From the NCBI GenBank assembly GCA_005877655.1, contig VBOC01000152.1, positions 1 through 6,543 on the forward strand: 6,543 nucleotides of DNA. The letters are read 5' to 3'. The notes beneath the pieces were generated by a model that saw only the letters and a program-made list of their open reading frames with translations, was not told where the DNA came from and made no database searches. Below are positions 1 to 6,144 of this stretch, in pieces. A program made the position numbers and the translations under genes. The number at the start of each line of letters is the position of its first letter. Within the stretch, counting starts at the first letter, position 1. Source of the DNA: Ignavibacteria bacterium. Its GTDB lineage: Bacteria; Bacteroidota; Ignavibacteria; UBA10030; SZUA-254.

Positions 1-1
1 C

Positions 2-151
2 CAAAATGCTTCCGAGTCGAAAGGTTCTCACTCCGTCGCCTGGCTCGGAGACACAGATGGAGAGGTCTTTGCTCCGGCCGGAGTCTACCTCGGCGTCGTG
101 AAAATCAACGACCGGCGGTTTGAAACCACCGTACAAGTGTTCCATTTCTGA
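2..151 (+). CDS. Partial CDS: C-terminal end of a FlgD-Ig-like domain protein
   Basis: This is the last 49 codons of a gene that begins before the window; the reading frame starts at base 2 and ends with TGA at 149-151. The visible peptide contains GSHSVAWLGDTDG, then APAGVYLGVV and a final alternating beta strand. This matches the FlgD immunoglobulin-like fold, whose family pattern is roughly G-x-H-x-v-x-W-d-G-x-d-x-x-G-x-x-v-x-x-G-v-Y. Such domains often sit at the extreme C-terminus of large secreted or surface proteins in FCB-group bacteria and related uncultured phyla, where they can act as a terminal beta-sandwich. The catalytic or binding part lies outside the window, so the protein's role cannot be named. 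It runs in the same direction as the operon but is 110 bp from it, so it is probably a separate unit. The assignment rests on a short motif match by eye. Confidence 0.7.
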   Translation, partial: QNASESKGSHSVAWLGDTDGEVFAPAGVYLGVVKINDRRFETTVQVFHF

Positions 152-261
152 CCTCAAACAATCCAGGATCCCGGAATATGAGCCACCCTGAATATCCGAT
201 AAGAGAAAATTTGTCAGCTCGCTTAACTAATCGATGTTCAACCAACCTCTTGGAGACTCCC
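152..261 (+). other. Non-coding gap upstream of the operon
   Basis: These 110 bp separate the FlgD-Ig-like gene from the lipoprotein gene and are locally more AT-rich (around 200-240) than the flanking genes. They are the only sizeable gap before the six-gene run, so the operon promoter most plausibly lies here. A TTGTCA at 211-216 resembles a -35 element, and a poor -10 candidate (GATGTT, 233-238) follows at 16 bp spacing. Both are weak matches to the sigma-70 consensus, and a promoter in this phylum could look different. An in-frame ATG at 178 would extend the lipoprotein by 28 residues through this region, but those residues are not signal-like. Confidence 0.3.
250..255 (+). promoter_or_regulatory. 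Ribosome binding site that fixes the lipoprotein start
   Basis: TTGGAG lies 6 bases before the ATG at 262. It supports that ATG over the in-frame ATG at 178, which lacks a comparable site and would place 28 polar residues before the signal sequence. Confidence 0.6.
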
Positions 262-1137
262 ATGCGCAGACCCTCTTTGTTCACCCCAAACAATAAACGC
301 TTATCTCTTGCCGCTGCCTCTTTCGTCCCGCTCGGCTTGCTGGCCCTCCTGGTCCTTCGTCTTGGAGGATGCACGGAGAATTCTTCGACGGGATCCGGGG
401 TCGACAGGAACCCTTCGTCGCAGGTCCAACCGGCGGGCGAGGAATTCCTGATCAGCGTTCTGGACGAGGTCGATGCCATCTCGAACATCGCCTCGCCGCC
501 GGCCCCGACTGGTGGGCGGGAGAACTCAGACGGCGAGATTGAGTTAAGAACGATATTGCCCTCGGCGGATCACAAGCTCCAAATCTCCGCCAGCGCGCTC
601 GACACCACGTTTATCTACGGCGAGATCACTTCCGACGGATACGGTGCGGTGGTGACCGAACGGCATCAGTATCCGAAGGGGCTTCTGCTCATTACGGTTC
701 GGAAGACACACGGGAAATCGCCGGGTAAAGTGGTCTCGCAGACGAGAAAGTATGTGTCGTTTGCGGATTTCCGGACCGATCGCGCGCAGCAGTCGAATGT
801 GACGGAAGTCTACGGTCTCTCACGCGACACGATTGTCACCCATGTTCTCCGAAACGGAATCCTCGAGACGTACACGTTCCGGCTGCCCGTCGTGACGAGG
901 ATTGTCAATCCCAGTGACGGTTCGGTTCGCGTTACATCCCGATTCGGGTCCGCCGGCGCGGTCGTTTCAGAAGTGAGGGACGGCGCCGGGCTGCGTGTTC
1001 AACTCCGGCGTAACACCGGTTTGACGGACGGAAGCATTGTCAGCTACACGCAGTTCGCCGATTCGAGCTGGCGCAACGTCCGGACAGTCGGTAGAGCGGA
1101 CGGCAGCGTGTTCCGCGACGTGACCTCGGGCCGGTAA
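262..1137 (+). CDS. Predicted lipoprotein of unknown function, first gene of the operon
   Basis: This is a 291-residue protein from the ATG at 262, chosen because an SD precedes it and because it begins a clean signal sequence. An ATG at 178 in the same frame would give 319 residues. The N-terminus carries basic residues (R2, R3, K12, R13), a hydrophobic core at about 14-32 and then LRLGGC with Cys37, which fits a signal peptidase II lipobox. Lipidation and envelope anchoring are therefore predicted. Residues 38-80 are polar linker. The rest is rich in alternating hydrophobic and polar residues, and the last 76 residues contain three DGS turns (219-221, 256-258, 280-282), suggesting a beta-rich fold. 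I recognise no family. It lies 20 bp upstream of the half-TolC gene, so it may be an accessory lipoprotein of the same envelope complex; that role is inferred from position only. Confidence 0.75.
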   Translation: MRRPSLFTPNNKRLSLAAASFVPLGLLALLVLRLGGCTENSSTGSGVDRNPSSQVQPAGEEFLISVLDEVDAISNIASPPAPTGGRENSDGEIELRTILPSADHKLQISASALDTTFIYGEITSDGYGAVVTERHQYPKGLLLITVRKTHGKSPGKVVSQTRKYVSFADFRTDRAQQSNVTEVYGLSRDTIVTHVLRNGILETYTFRLPVVTRIVNPSDGSVRVTSRFGSAGAVVSEVRDGAGLRVQLRRNTGLTDGSIVSYTQFADSSWRNVRTVGRADGSVFRDVTSGR

Positions 1138-1157
1138 TCCACTCGATTGGGCCGCAC

Positions 1158-1907
1158 ATGAGGGAAACAGTGAATATTCTTTTCGCCGATCCGCAGAGCC
1201 GATGCCGGATATCACGGACCTGCCTTGGCTTCCTTCTCCTGTACTTCGCCTACGGGGTTGCCCCGGCTCAGGCCGATTCGACGCCTGAAGCCCGGGCGAT
1301 CCCGCCGGCAGGTTCATCGGAAGGACTCCTCCCGGGCGAACCTGAAACGGCCGATGAAGACTCCATCGAATTGAGACTCCTGGAAATTGACGCCGAGCGA
1401 TATCGCCTCGAAGCTGAACACTCAAATCTCTGGCATCGCCTCATCCCGGCAGTTCACCTATCCGCCGGCTTTGGATGGAAGAACGTACTCGTCGTCGATC
1501 CGGCAACGCTCGCTCCCTCGATGCTTCCAAAGGATGCGTACCGGCTCACGATCGGCATCTCGCTGAGCGATATTCTGGACGGATCGAAACATTCGACTGC
1601 GGAACTCGAATTGAAAAAAATTGATGCGATGCGGGATCGCACTCTCGCGCGGCGGGAGCGATCGAGGTTCGCCCAGCGGGTTCAACTAAAAAAATTCGAC
1701 GTCGAAAGGGATGCGGCTCTCCAGGAGGAATCAATTCTGGAAGAAATTCTGCATTTCGATGAGATACGGTTTGGTCAGGGGAAAATCGGATACGACGCTC
1801 TCATGCATTCCAAACTCCGGATCGTGGATCTCAAGAGGAAATTAAAACTCCTCGCGCGACAAACCGATGAAATTCGAAATACTCTTTCAGGCGGGGAGGC
1901 GCGATGA
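1158..1907 (+). CDS. Half-length TolC-like outer membrane efflux-type protein
   Basis: This 249-residue protein has a hydrophobic stretch at 22-37 followed by AQA (37-39), a good signal peptidase I site. After a disordered linker (about 40-68) come the parts of one TolC/OEP repeat in order: a helix ending in LIPAVHLSAGFG (95-106), a beta hairpin (99-112 and 127-137), and a long charged helix from about 143 to 205. Then RFGQGKIGYDALMHSKL (204-220), the typical 'G-x-i-s-y-d-x-l' turn of the family, leads into a second helix to about 243. Canonical TolC proteins have two such repeats and 400-500 residues, so this is about half size and would need more subunits to close a barrel. The start is uncertain: ATG 1158 has only a weak SD, while an in-frame GTG at 1170 is preceded by AGGGA (1161-1165). 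It is likely the outer-membrane partner of the adaptor-like module encoded at 2565-4223. Confidence 0.75.
   Translation: MRETVNILFADPQSRCRISRTCLGFLLLYFAYGVAPAQADSTPEARAIPPAGSSEGLLPGEPETADEDSIELRLLEIDAERYRLEAEHSNLWHRLIPAVHLSAGFGWKNVLVVDPATLAPSMLPKDAYRLTIGISLSDILDGSKHSTAELELKKIDAMRDRTLARRERSRFAQRVQLKKFDVERDAALQEESILEEILHFDEIRFGQGKIGYDALMHSKLRIVDLKRKLKLLARQTDEIRNTLSGGEAR
1893..1899 (+). promoter_or_regulatory. Strong ribosome binding site for the repeat-containing protein
   Basis: GGGGAGG ends 4 bases before the ATG at 1904. It lies inside the 3' end of the half-TolC gene and, with the ATGA stop/start overlap, supports 1904 as a true coupled start. Confidence 0.65.
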
Positions 1908-2530
1908 TCGATCTCGACCCGCCGGGCGGCAGCCCCATCGGAAATCCCCCGGACAAAAACCCCCGATCCCCTCGCCCCGACGGCGGGTCGTTCTCCGTAG
2001 AATCGATCCCCACCGTCGGTCGTCCCGATGAAGGGACGTCCCCCGTGGCATCGATTCCCGGCGTTGGTCGTCCCGAAGACCGGACAATCCCCGCAGAGTC
2101 AATGCCAACCGGCGATCGTCCCGCAGGCGTAACGAGCAAGCCCTCTGCTGTTGAAACCGGGACGGATGCCGCAGGCCGCATAGCGGGCGGGGAACCTGCG
2201 GCAATCTTCGAACGCTTCTTTGATTCATTCCGCCGGCAACTCCTGGAATGTTACGGTAAACGCTGTGACGAATTGATCGCCCGGGCGGAAGAACAAGTTG
2301 CGGAGCGATCGCCGGGGTTCAGTATCCGTGCGATCGGACCGGCCAACGCCCTCTCCATCCTCGATCTTGTGGAAACGATGACCAGCCAGGCGTGGGTGTT
2401 CAAACGCCGAAGACTCCGCCGGGCTGCGCTCGGAGCGGTGTCCGAGCTCTATAACACGCACTACCGGACCCTTGAACAGATCGGAGCAGTCGAGCGGGTC
2501 GAACAATTTTATTATCGATTGAAGAAATGA
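1904..2530 (+). CDS. Unrecognised protein with 16-residue repeats and a helical C-terminal domain
   Basis: This 208-residue protein has no recognised family. It overlaps the half-TolC stop by 4 bases (ATGA) and has a strong SD, so it is translated with that gene. Residues 1-32 are Pro/Gly/Asp-rich. Residues 33-80 hold three tandem 16-residue units (starting ESIPTVGRP, ASIPGVGRP, ESMPTGDRP). Residues 81-97 form a Gly/Ala-rich linker, and 98-208 look mainly alpha-helical, with aromatic positions (F102, F105, F106, F109, W164, F166, F202, Y203, Y204) and a basic KRRRLRR stretch at 167-173. No signal peptide or membrane helix is evident, so it is probably cytoplasmic or exported by other means. 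A plausible reading is a disordered, Pro-rich spacer attached to a small helical binding domain that serves the operon's complex. The basic patch could bind nucleic acid, lipid or acidic protein. Both ideas are inference. Confidence 0.65.
   Translation: MIDLDPPGGSPIGNPPDKNPRSPRPDGGSFSVESIPTVGRPDEGTSPVASIPGVGRPEDRTIPAESMPTGDRPAGVTSKPSAVETGTDAAGRIAGGEPAAIFERFFDSFRRQLLECYGKRCDELIARAEEQVAERSPGFSIRAIGPANALSILDLVETMTSQAWVFKRRRLRRAALGAVSELYNTHYRTLEQIGAVERVEQFYYRLKK
2000..2143 (+). repeat. Three 48-bp in-frame tandem repeats
   Basis: Units run 2000-2047, 2048-2095 and 2096-2143. They share TCGTCCCG at the same offset in each unit, and units 1 and 2 also share ATCGAT near the start. The period is exactly 16 codons and the third unit is the most diverged. 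The preserved peptide pattern (E/A)S(I/M)P-T/G-x-x-RP, with synonymous and non-synonymous drift, suggests old duplication kept in frame. Confidence 0.75.
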
Positions 2531-2546
2531 TATCCTTCCCGGATAT
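2530..2546 (+). promoter_or_regulatory. Intercistronic hairpin before the hydrolase-adaptor gene
   Basis: ATATCC (2530-2535) and GGATAT (2541-2546) are perfect inverted repeats around a TTCCC loop. Two G-U pairs (2529/2547 and 2528/2548) could extend the stem through the preceding TGA stop. No T-run follows, so it is unlikely to be a terminator. It lies 18 bases before the ATG at 2565, which has only a weak SD, so it could affect coupling or mRNA processing. That role is inferred. Confidence 0.35.
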
Positions 2547-2564
2547 TGGTTCGAGTATCGGCGG

Positions 2565-4223
2565 ATGACCGCTCCCACGCACGTAACGTTCGCAGAGTTT
2601 GTTTATCTGCTCCTCCTTACAACCACCGGGGTTTCCCTGAATCCGGTGAATGCAGCCGCAATCGCGCTTTCCTCGCTCCTGCCCGATGTCGACACAGCCG
2701 CGAGCTCGATCGGGAGGCTCCTGCCGGTCGTTTCGCTCAAGCTGGAGCGAAGATTCGGGCACCGCACGATCACGCATTCTGCAATATTCATCGCCGCAAT
2801 CGCGATCGTGACGTTCCCGCTTTCCGCGCTGAGCCCGGACCTCTATATATGCATTGTGGTCGGTTACGGATCCCATTCATTGCTCGACACGATGACGGTG
2901 AACGGCGTTAAACTCTTCTATCCGTTCTCTCCTGCAAAGTGCGTGTTCCCTCTCGAGGTGAACAATCCTCACCGCTACCGGATTCGCACGGGGGGAAAAA
3001 TGGATAAGACCCTGGCGGTCATCTTCCTTCTCGGATGCGTGCCGACATTCATCATCGCCTGTCAGGGATACGAACGATTCATCCGCGTTACGCAGCATAA
3101 TATCGAAGCGGCGGTGCGGGACTACAATGAGTTCTCGAAAGATCATCTCGTCTTTGCGACTGTGAGCGCGTACAGCATGATCACGAAGGAACCGCTCGGG
3201 GGCACGGTTGAAGTCGTCGGCGCACTTAATCCTCATACATTGGTTTTCAGGGGCCGCGATGATCGCCTGCACACGCTCGGCAGGGAGTTTCAGTCTGATT
3301 TCGTCGCGAAGAATGTCCTTTGCACCCGGGGCGCCCGGGCCCGGTCCACCGTACGCGCCGTCGACCTGAGCAACTGCATGCTTTCGCAGATTGCATCCAT
3401 CGCCGACACCTCCGCCGAGATCTTTCTTTTTGGCGACCTGATCCCCGCCGGAACTGTTTCCCTTCCGGAAAACATCAGAGTCTTCACCCCGATCTCCGGA
3501 GCATCCGGCAGGATCAGGTTTAATTACGCCACAATGGGAGATGTCCGGGATTTCAACCTCGAGGATCTTTTTATATCGAAGGGGATTCTGACCATCAAAT
3601 CGATCATCAAGGGTAGTCCGGCGATGAACCTGGATACGGCGGCCGCACCCCTCACCGGACTGAATAACTACTCGCAGATCGCGGCGGTGGCTGAACCGAA
3701 GGAATCGCTGGTAATTTTGAAGCAAAAGGGCGACACAATCAGAGAGGGGGAGGTCGTTCTCCGCAAGAGACTCGTACGCTTTTTTGGCGCGCAAATCACC
3801 CTGCTCAGAGAACAGATTTTGGTTGTACAGGCTCAGTCGGCGGCGGCAATTTCCGGCATAGAGCGCCGTCTGGCCGGTGCGGGAGAGGCGTTAAGGATCG
3901 ACTCTGTGGAATGTGCTCACACGCTGGAGCTGTTTCGGAATGGATTCGTTTCGCGCGATGCCGTTGATCTGTGCGGTCTGAAAGAACAGAAGGGGAGGGG
4001 GGCGTTCTCGGAACTGAGGGCATCACGAACCGAACGCGCTTCAAGAACACTCTTGGAGGTTCAACGGATCAGTCTCAGGGCGGAGGAACTGGCGGCGAAG
4101 GAGGCCGCCGCCGAAAGGGGGTCGGAAGTCCGTTCACCGATTGAAGGACTCCTGGTCAATATCCGCCGGATCCCCCGGAACGGGAAGACACAAATCGCGA
4201 TTGTCATCAGGCGGTTCCGCTGA
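2565..4223 (+). CDS. Fusion of YdjM/DUF457 membrane metal-dependent hydrolase with HlyD/MFP adaptor-like module
   Basis: This is a 552-residue protein. Residues 1-148 match the YdjM/DUF457 family of inner-membrane putative metal-dependent hydrolases: H6, LLPDVD (38-43), GHRTITHS (65-72), GYGSHSLLD (100-108) and the NGVKLFYPFSP block (113-123). The His/Asp residues are likely metal ligands. Hydrophobic segments lie at about 12-39, 73-90, 93-107 and 149-167; after the last, the chain should be periplasmic. Residues 170-375 are unassigned and probably beta-rich, with C253 and C271. From 380 the layout is that of a membrane-fusion-protein adaptor: one lipoyl-like half (LKQKGDTIREGEVVLR, 385-400), a helical hairpin (about 402-518), then the second half with SPIEGLLVNI (524-533). 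It ends there without the usual beta-barrel. YdjM proteins are normally about 200 residues, so the C-terminal two-thirds is an addition. The neighbouring half-TolC supports an adaptor role. The substrate is unknown. Confidence 0.8.
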   Translation: MTAPTHVTFAEFVYLLLLTTTGVSLNPVNAAAIALSSLLPDVDTAASSIGRLLPVVSLKLERRFGHRTITHSAIFIAAIAIVTFPLSALSPDLYICIVVGYGSHSLLDTMTVNGVKLFYPFSPAKCVFPLEVNNPHRYRIRTGGKMDKTLAVIFLLGCVPTFIIACQGYERFIRVTQHNIEAAVRDYNEFSKDHLVFATVSAYSMITKEPLGGTVEVVGALNPHTLVFRGRDDRLHTLGREFQSDFVAKNVLCTRGARARSTVRAVDLSNCMLSQIASIADTSAEIFLFGDLIPAGTVSLPENIRVFTPISGASGRIRFNYATMGDVRDFNLEDLFISKGILTIKSIIKGSPAMNLDTAAAPLTGLNNYSQIAAVAEPKESLVILKQKGDTIREGEVVLRKRLVRFFGAQITLLREQILVVQAQSAAAISGIERRLAGAGEALRIDSVECAHTLELFRNGFVSRDAVDLCGLKEQKGRGAFSELRASRTERASRTLLEVQRISLRAEELAAKEAAAERGSEVRSPIEGLLVNIRRIPRNGKTQIAIVIRRFR

Positions 4224-4241
4224 TGGTCGAGCCCTTCGGTC

Positions 4242-5051
4242 GTGCCCTATCGCTGCACAAACTGCCGGCGGACTCACCCCGCGTTCCACCTCGCGTGCCC
4301 CGATTGCGGCGTCTGGAACGCACTCCTCAGCATTACGGAAGAAATCGGCGCCGGCGATTCCCAGCCGGTCGCTCTCCCCGACGTCGAAGGAATCGCCACT
4401 CCCCGAACGCTGACGAGGATCGATCCGTTCGATCGATTGCTCGGAGGCGGCTTCGTCGCAGGAAGCTCTATCCTGCTAATCGGAACGCCGGGGGCCGGGA
4501 AATCGACGCTCGTCCTGCAACTCCTCAGAAACATCGATCTCCCCTCGCTCTACGTGACGGGTGAGGAATCGGTTCAACAGTTGAAACTCCGCGCGAATCG
4601 GCTGGAGATTAACTCGAACAAGCTCTTTCTTCTGTTCGAAACGAACGTCAGGAGGATCATCGGCCACATTGAGCGTCTGCATCCCGCCGTTCTGGTGATT
4701 GATTCCATCCAGGCGATGTACACCGATCTGTCGGGGGCCGTGGCGGGCAGCACGCCGCAGATACGCAAATCCATCCATAGTTTTCGGCGCGCAGCACACC
4801 AGAAGGGGTTCATCCTATTGATCGTCGGGCAGGTGACAAAGGATCGGGGTGCTGCCGGCCCCAAACTTCTGGAACATGCGGTTGATGTGGTTCTTTGTCT
4901 CGAAGAGGGCGAGGCCGGAGGCAATGGTAGAGTCCTCTATGCTTCGAAGAACCGGTTCGGTTCCACCCTGAACCGGTGCCTCCTTTCGATGACGGAGTCC
5001 GGGCTCCTGTTTTCACCCGCCGCTGGGCGCCGGGGCGCCGGGATTGCATGA
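4242..5051 (+). CDS. RadA-like ATPase without the Lon-like C-terminal domain
   Basis: This 269-residue protein uses GTG at 4242, the first possible start after the in-frame TGA at 4221. No good SD is visible, so translation may be coupled to the gene ending 18 bp upstream. It has the RadA/Sms order: a zinc finger with C5, C8, C19 and C22 followed by WNAL; LLGGGF (66-71); Walker A GTPGAGKST (81-89); YVTGEES (104-110); Walker B VLVIDSIQ (150-157); VGQVTKDRGAAGPKLLEH (195-212); and the RadA signature KNRFG (236-240). Bacterial RadA is a RecA-like branch-migration helicase of about 450 residues whose C-terminal Lon-protease-like domain helps DNA handling and oligomerisation. That domain is absent here and the protein ends just after the RecA core. 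It is therefore more likely a specialised paralog than the housekeeping copy. It may act as an ATPase on DNA or on a protein of this operon. Confidence 0.85.
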   Translation: MPYRCTNCRRTHPAFHLACPDCGVWNALLSITEEIGAGDSQPVALPDVEGIATPRTLTRIDPFDRLLGGGFVAGSSILLIGTPGAGKSTLVLQLLRNIDLPSLYVTGEESVQQLKLRANRLEINSNKLFLLFETNVRRIIGHIERLHPAVLVIDSIQAMYTDLSGAVAGSTPQIRKSIHSFRRAAHQKGFILLIVGQVTKDRGAAGPKLLEHAVDVVLCLEEGEAGGNGRVLYASKNRFGSTLNRCLLSMTESGLLFSPAAGRRGAGIA

Positions 5052-6064
5052 CCGGCTCCGGTTCGGCCGCGGATCTGCGGCACGACACGGCGTTCTTCGG
5101 ACGGGGCGAGGAATTATACCAGCTTGTCGGGAATCTCCGGCGGGGCCGCCATACGCTGGTCCTCGGAGAGAAGGGAATTGGAAAGAGCCGGCTCATCACG
5201 GAGGCGAAGTGGATACTTTCGGGGCGCACGAGGAGGATCGACTTTTCGGCATTCATCATGACGAAGCTCCACGCTCGCCTGGGCGTCCGGATCGACCCGG
5301 ATCAGTACAAGGTGATCTCTATCGAGCATTCAAGCCCCCTCGGAGCATGTTTGAGGGAATTGAGCGAGAAGCTCTATTATAATGGCGACCTCCGGCTGGA
5401 GCTCGATGAGGACCGGATGGATTGGGCCGCGGTGAAGAAACGATTATCGGTATTGGGGAGCGCAGGCTTGCAGACTACGGTTTTCGAGGGGATATGCCGA
5501 TCCGAAAAGCCCTATCTTATTCTATTTGATAATCTGGACAGAATATCCCCGAGCCAGCAGACGTTCATCGAAGCGCTGTTGAACATCGCCGTGCTCTGTG
5601 CCGCGGTTGTCGAGATGAAGGAGCACTTCGTCTTCAGGCGCATCTGGGCATCGTTCGCAAAAGTCACGCTGGACCCGCTCCCGGAACCGGTCTGCATCGA
5701 GCTGATCAATTACTTTTTCGAACACTATCCCCTGCACGTCATCGATCCGGCCCTCTATCGCAGGGAGATCCTCAAATCGGCCAACGGAAATCCTTTTCAC
5801 ATCAGGAACATGCTGTGGCATGGGTCGCGGGAAAAGTATCTTGATGCCCAAGAGATCCGGAAACTGCGGCAGGTCGACGAGGGGCATTATTTCAACATGG
5901 GCCCGCTCTATATCTTCGGCGCGGCGATGTTCACGCTGTTCAAAATTTTCTCGATCGGCTCCGACAACAGGGAGCTTTACATTTATTTCTCCGCCCTTGG
6001 ATTTCTCGCCTACCTCGTATTCAGGGTATTCAGGGCCTTCTTCCTCTTCCGTCCACAAAAATAA
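5048..6064 (+). CDS. AAA/STAND-like ATPase with C-terminal membrane anchor
   Basis: This is a 338-residue protein from the ATG at 5048, which overlaps the RadA-like stop as ATGA. An in-frame ATG at 4976 would add 24 residues lying wholly inside the RadA-like gene and is less likely. FFGRGEEL (16-23) is the usual opening of AAA_16/Orc1-Cdc6-type ATPases. Walker A is GEKGIGKS (40-47), Walker B is LILFDNLD (157-164), and GNPFHIRNM (247-255) resembles the lid/sensor region of these proteins. The winged helix often found after this point is missing. Instead there are two hydrophobic segments, about 284-304 and 310-334, ending in RPQK. The N-terminal ATPase is therefore probably cytoplasmic and tethered to the inner membrane. 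As last gene of the operon it could energise or gate the envelope complex, or act as a nucleotide-dependent switch. I know of no named homolog. Confidence 0.8.
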   Translation: MTGSGSAADLRHDTAFFGRGEELYQLVGNLRRGRHTLVLGEKGIGKSRLITEAKWILSGRTRRIDFSAFIMTKLHARLGVRIDPDQYKVISIEHSSPLGACLRELSEKLYYNGDLRLELDEDRMDWAAVKKRLSVLGSAGLQTTVFEGICRSEKPYLILFDNLDRISPSQQTFIEALLNIAVLCAAVVEMKEHFVFRRIWASFAKVTLDPLPEPVCIELINYFFEHYPLHVIDPALYRREILKSANGNPFHIRNMLWHGSREKYLDAQEIRKLRQVDEGHYFNMGPLYIFGAAMFTLFKIFSIGSDNRELYIYFSALGFLAYLVFRVFRAFFLFRPQK

Positions 6065-6073
6065 ACGCTGAGT

Positions 6074-6096
6074 CCCGCCATGTTCCGCAGGGCGGG
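6074..6096. terminator. Weak candidate bidirectional terminator hairpin
   Basis: CCCGCC (6074-6079) and GGCGGG (6091-6096) form a perfect 6-bp GC stem with an 11-base loop, between the stops of two convergent genes. No T-run follows on either strand, so intrinsic termination is doubtful. The rest of 6065-6144 is GC-rich, and I see nothing else in it. Confidence 0.3.
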
Positions 6097-6144
6097 CCGA
6101 GTTCGGACGCGAGGGGCCGGGCGGCTCGGGGTCTCCGGGGATTA

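Noticed and set aside
113..131. A short imperfect inverted repeat near the end of the FlgD-Ig-like gene.
   Set aside because: It lies inside coding sequence before the stop, has a mismatch and no T-run after it, so it is not supported as a terminator.
178..261. A 28-codon N-terminal extension of the lipoprotein gene.
   Set aside because: The extension is polar, lies before a normal signal sequence and lacks an SD, whereas the ATG at 262 has one at good spacing.
105..488. A 127-codon open frame on the minus strand covering the gap and the start of the lipoprotein gene.
   Set aside because: It runs antisense across the end of one gene and the signal sequence of another, with no recognisable motif or ribosome binding site.
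2000..2143. A possible CRISPR-like array, because of the regular spacing.
   Set aside because: The 48-bp period is exactly 16 codons, there are no distinct spacers between conserved repeats, and the units sit in frame within a coding region.
2877..3794. A 305-codon open frame on the minus strand inside the hydrolase-adaptor gene.
   Set aside because: It is fully antisense to a gene with clear family motifs. Its translation is rich in Arg, His and Cys with no recognisable domain, as expected from a shadow frame in GC-rich coding DNA.
4223..4564. An open frame starting at an ATG that overlaps the hydrolase-adaptor stop (TGATG), apparently a coupled start.
   Set aside because: It yields an Arg/Pro-rich low-complexity peptide, while the overlapping frame from GTG 4242 encodes the intact RadA zinc finger and Walker motifs.
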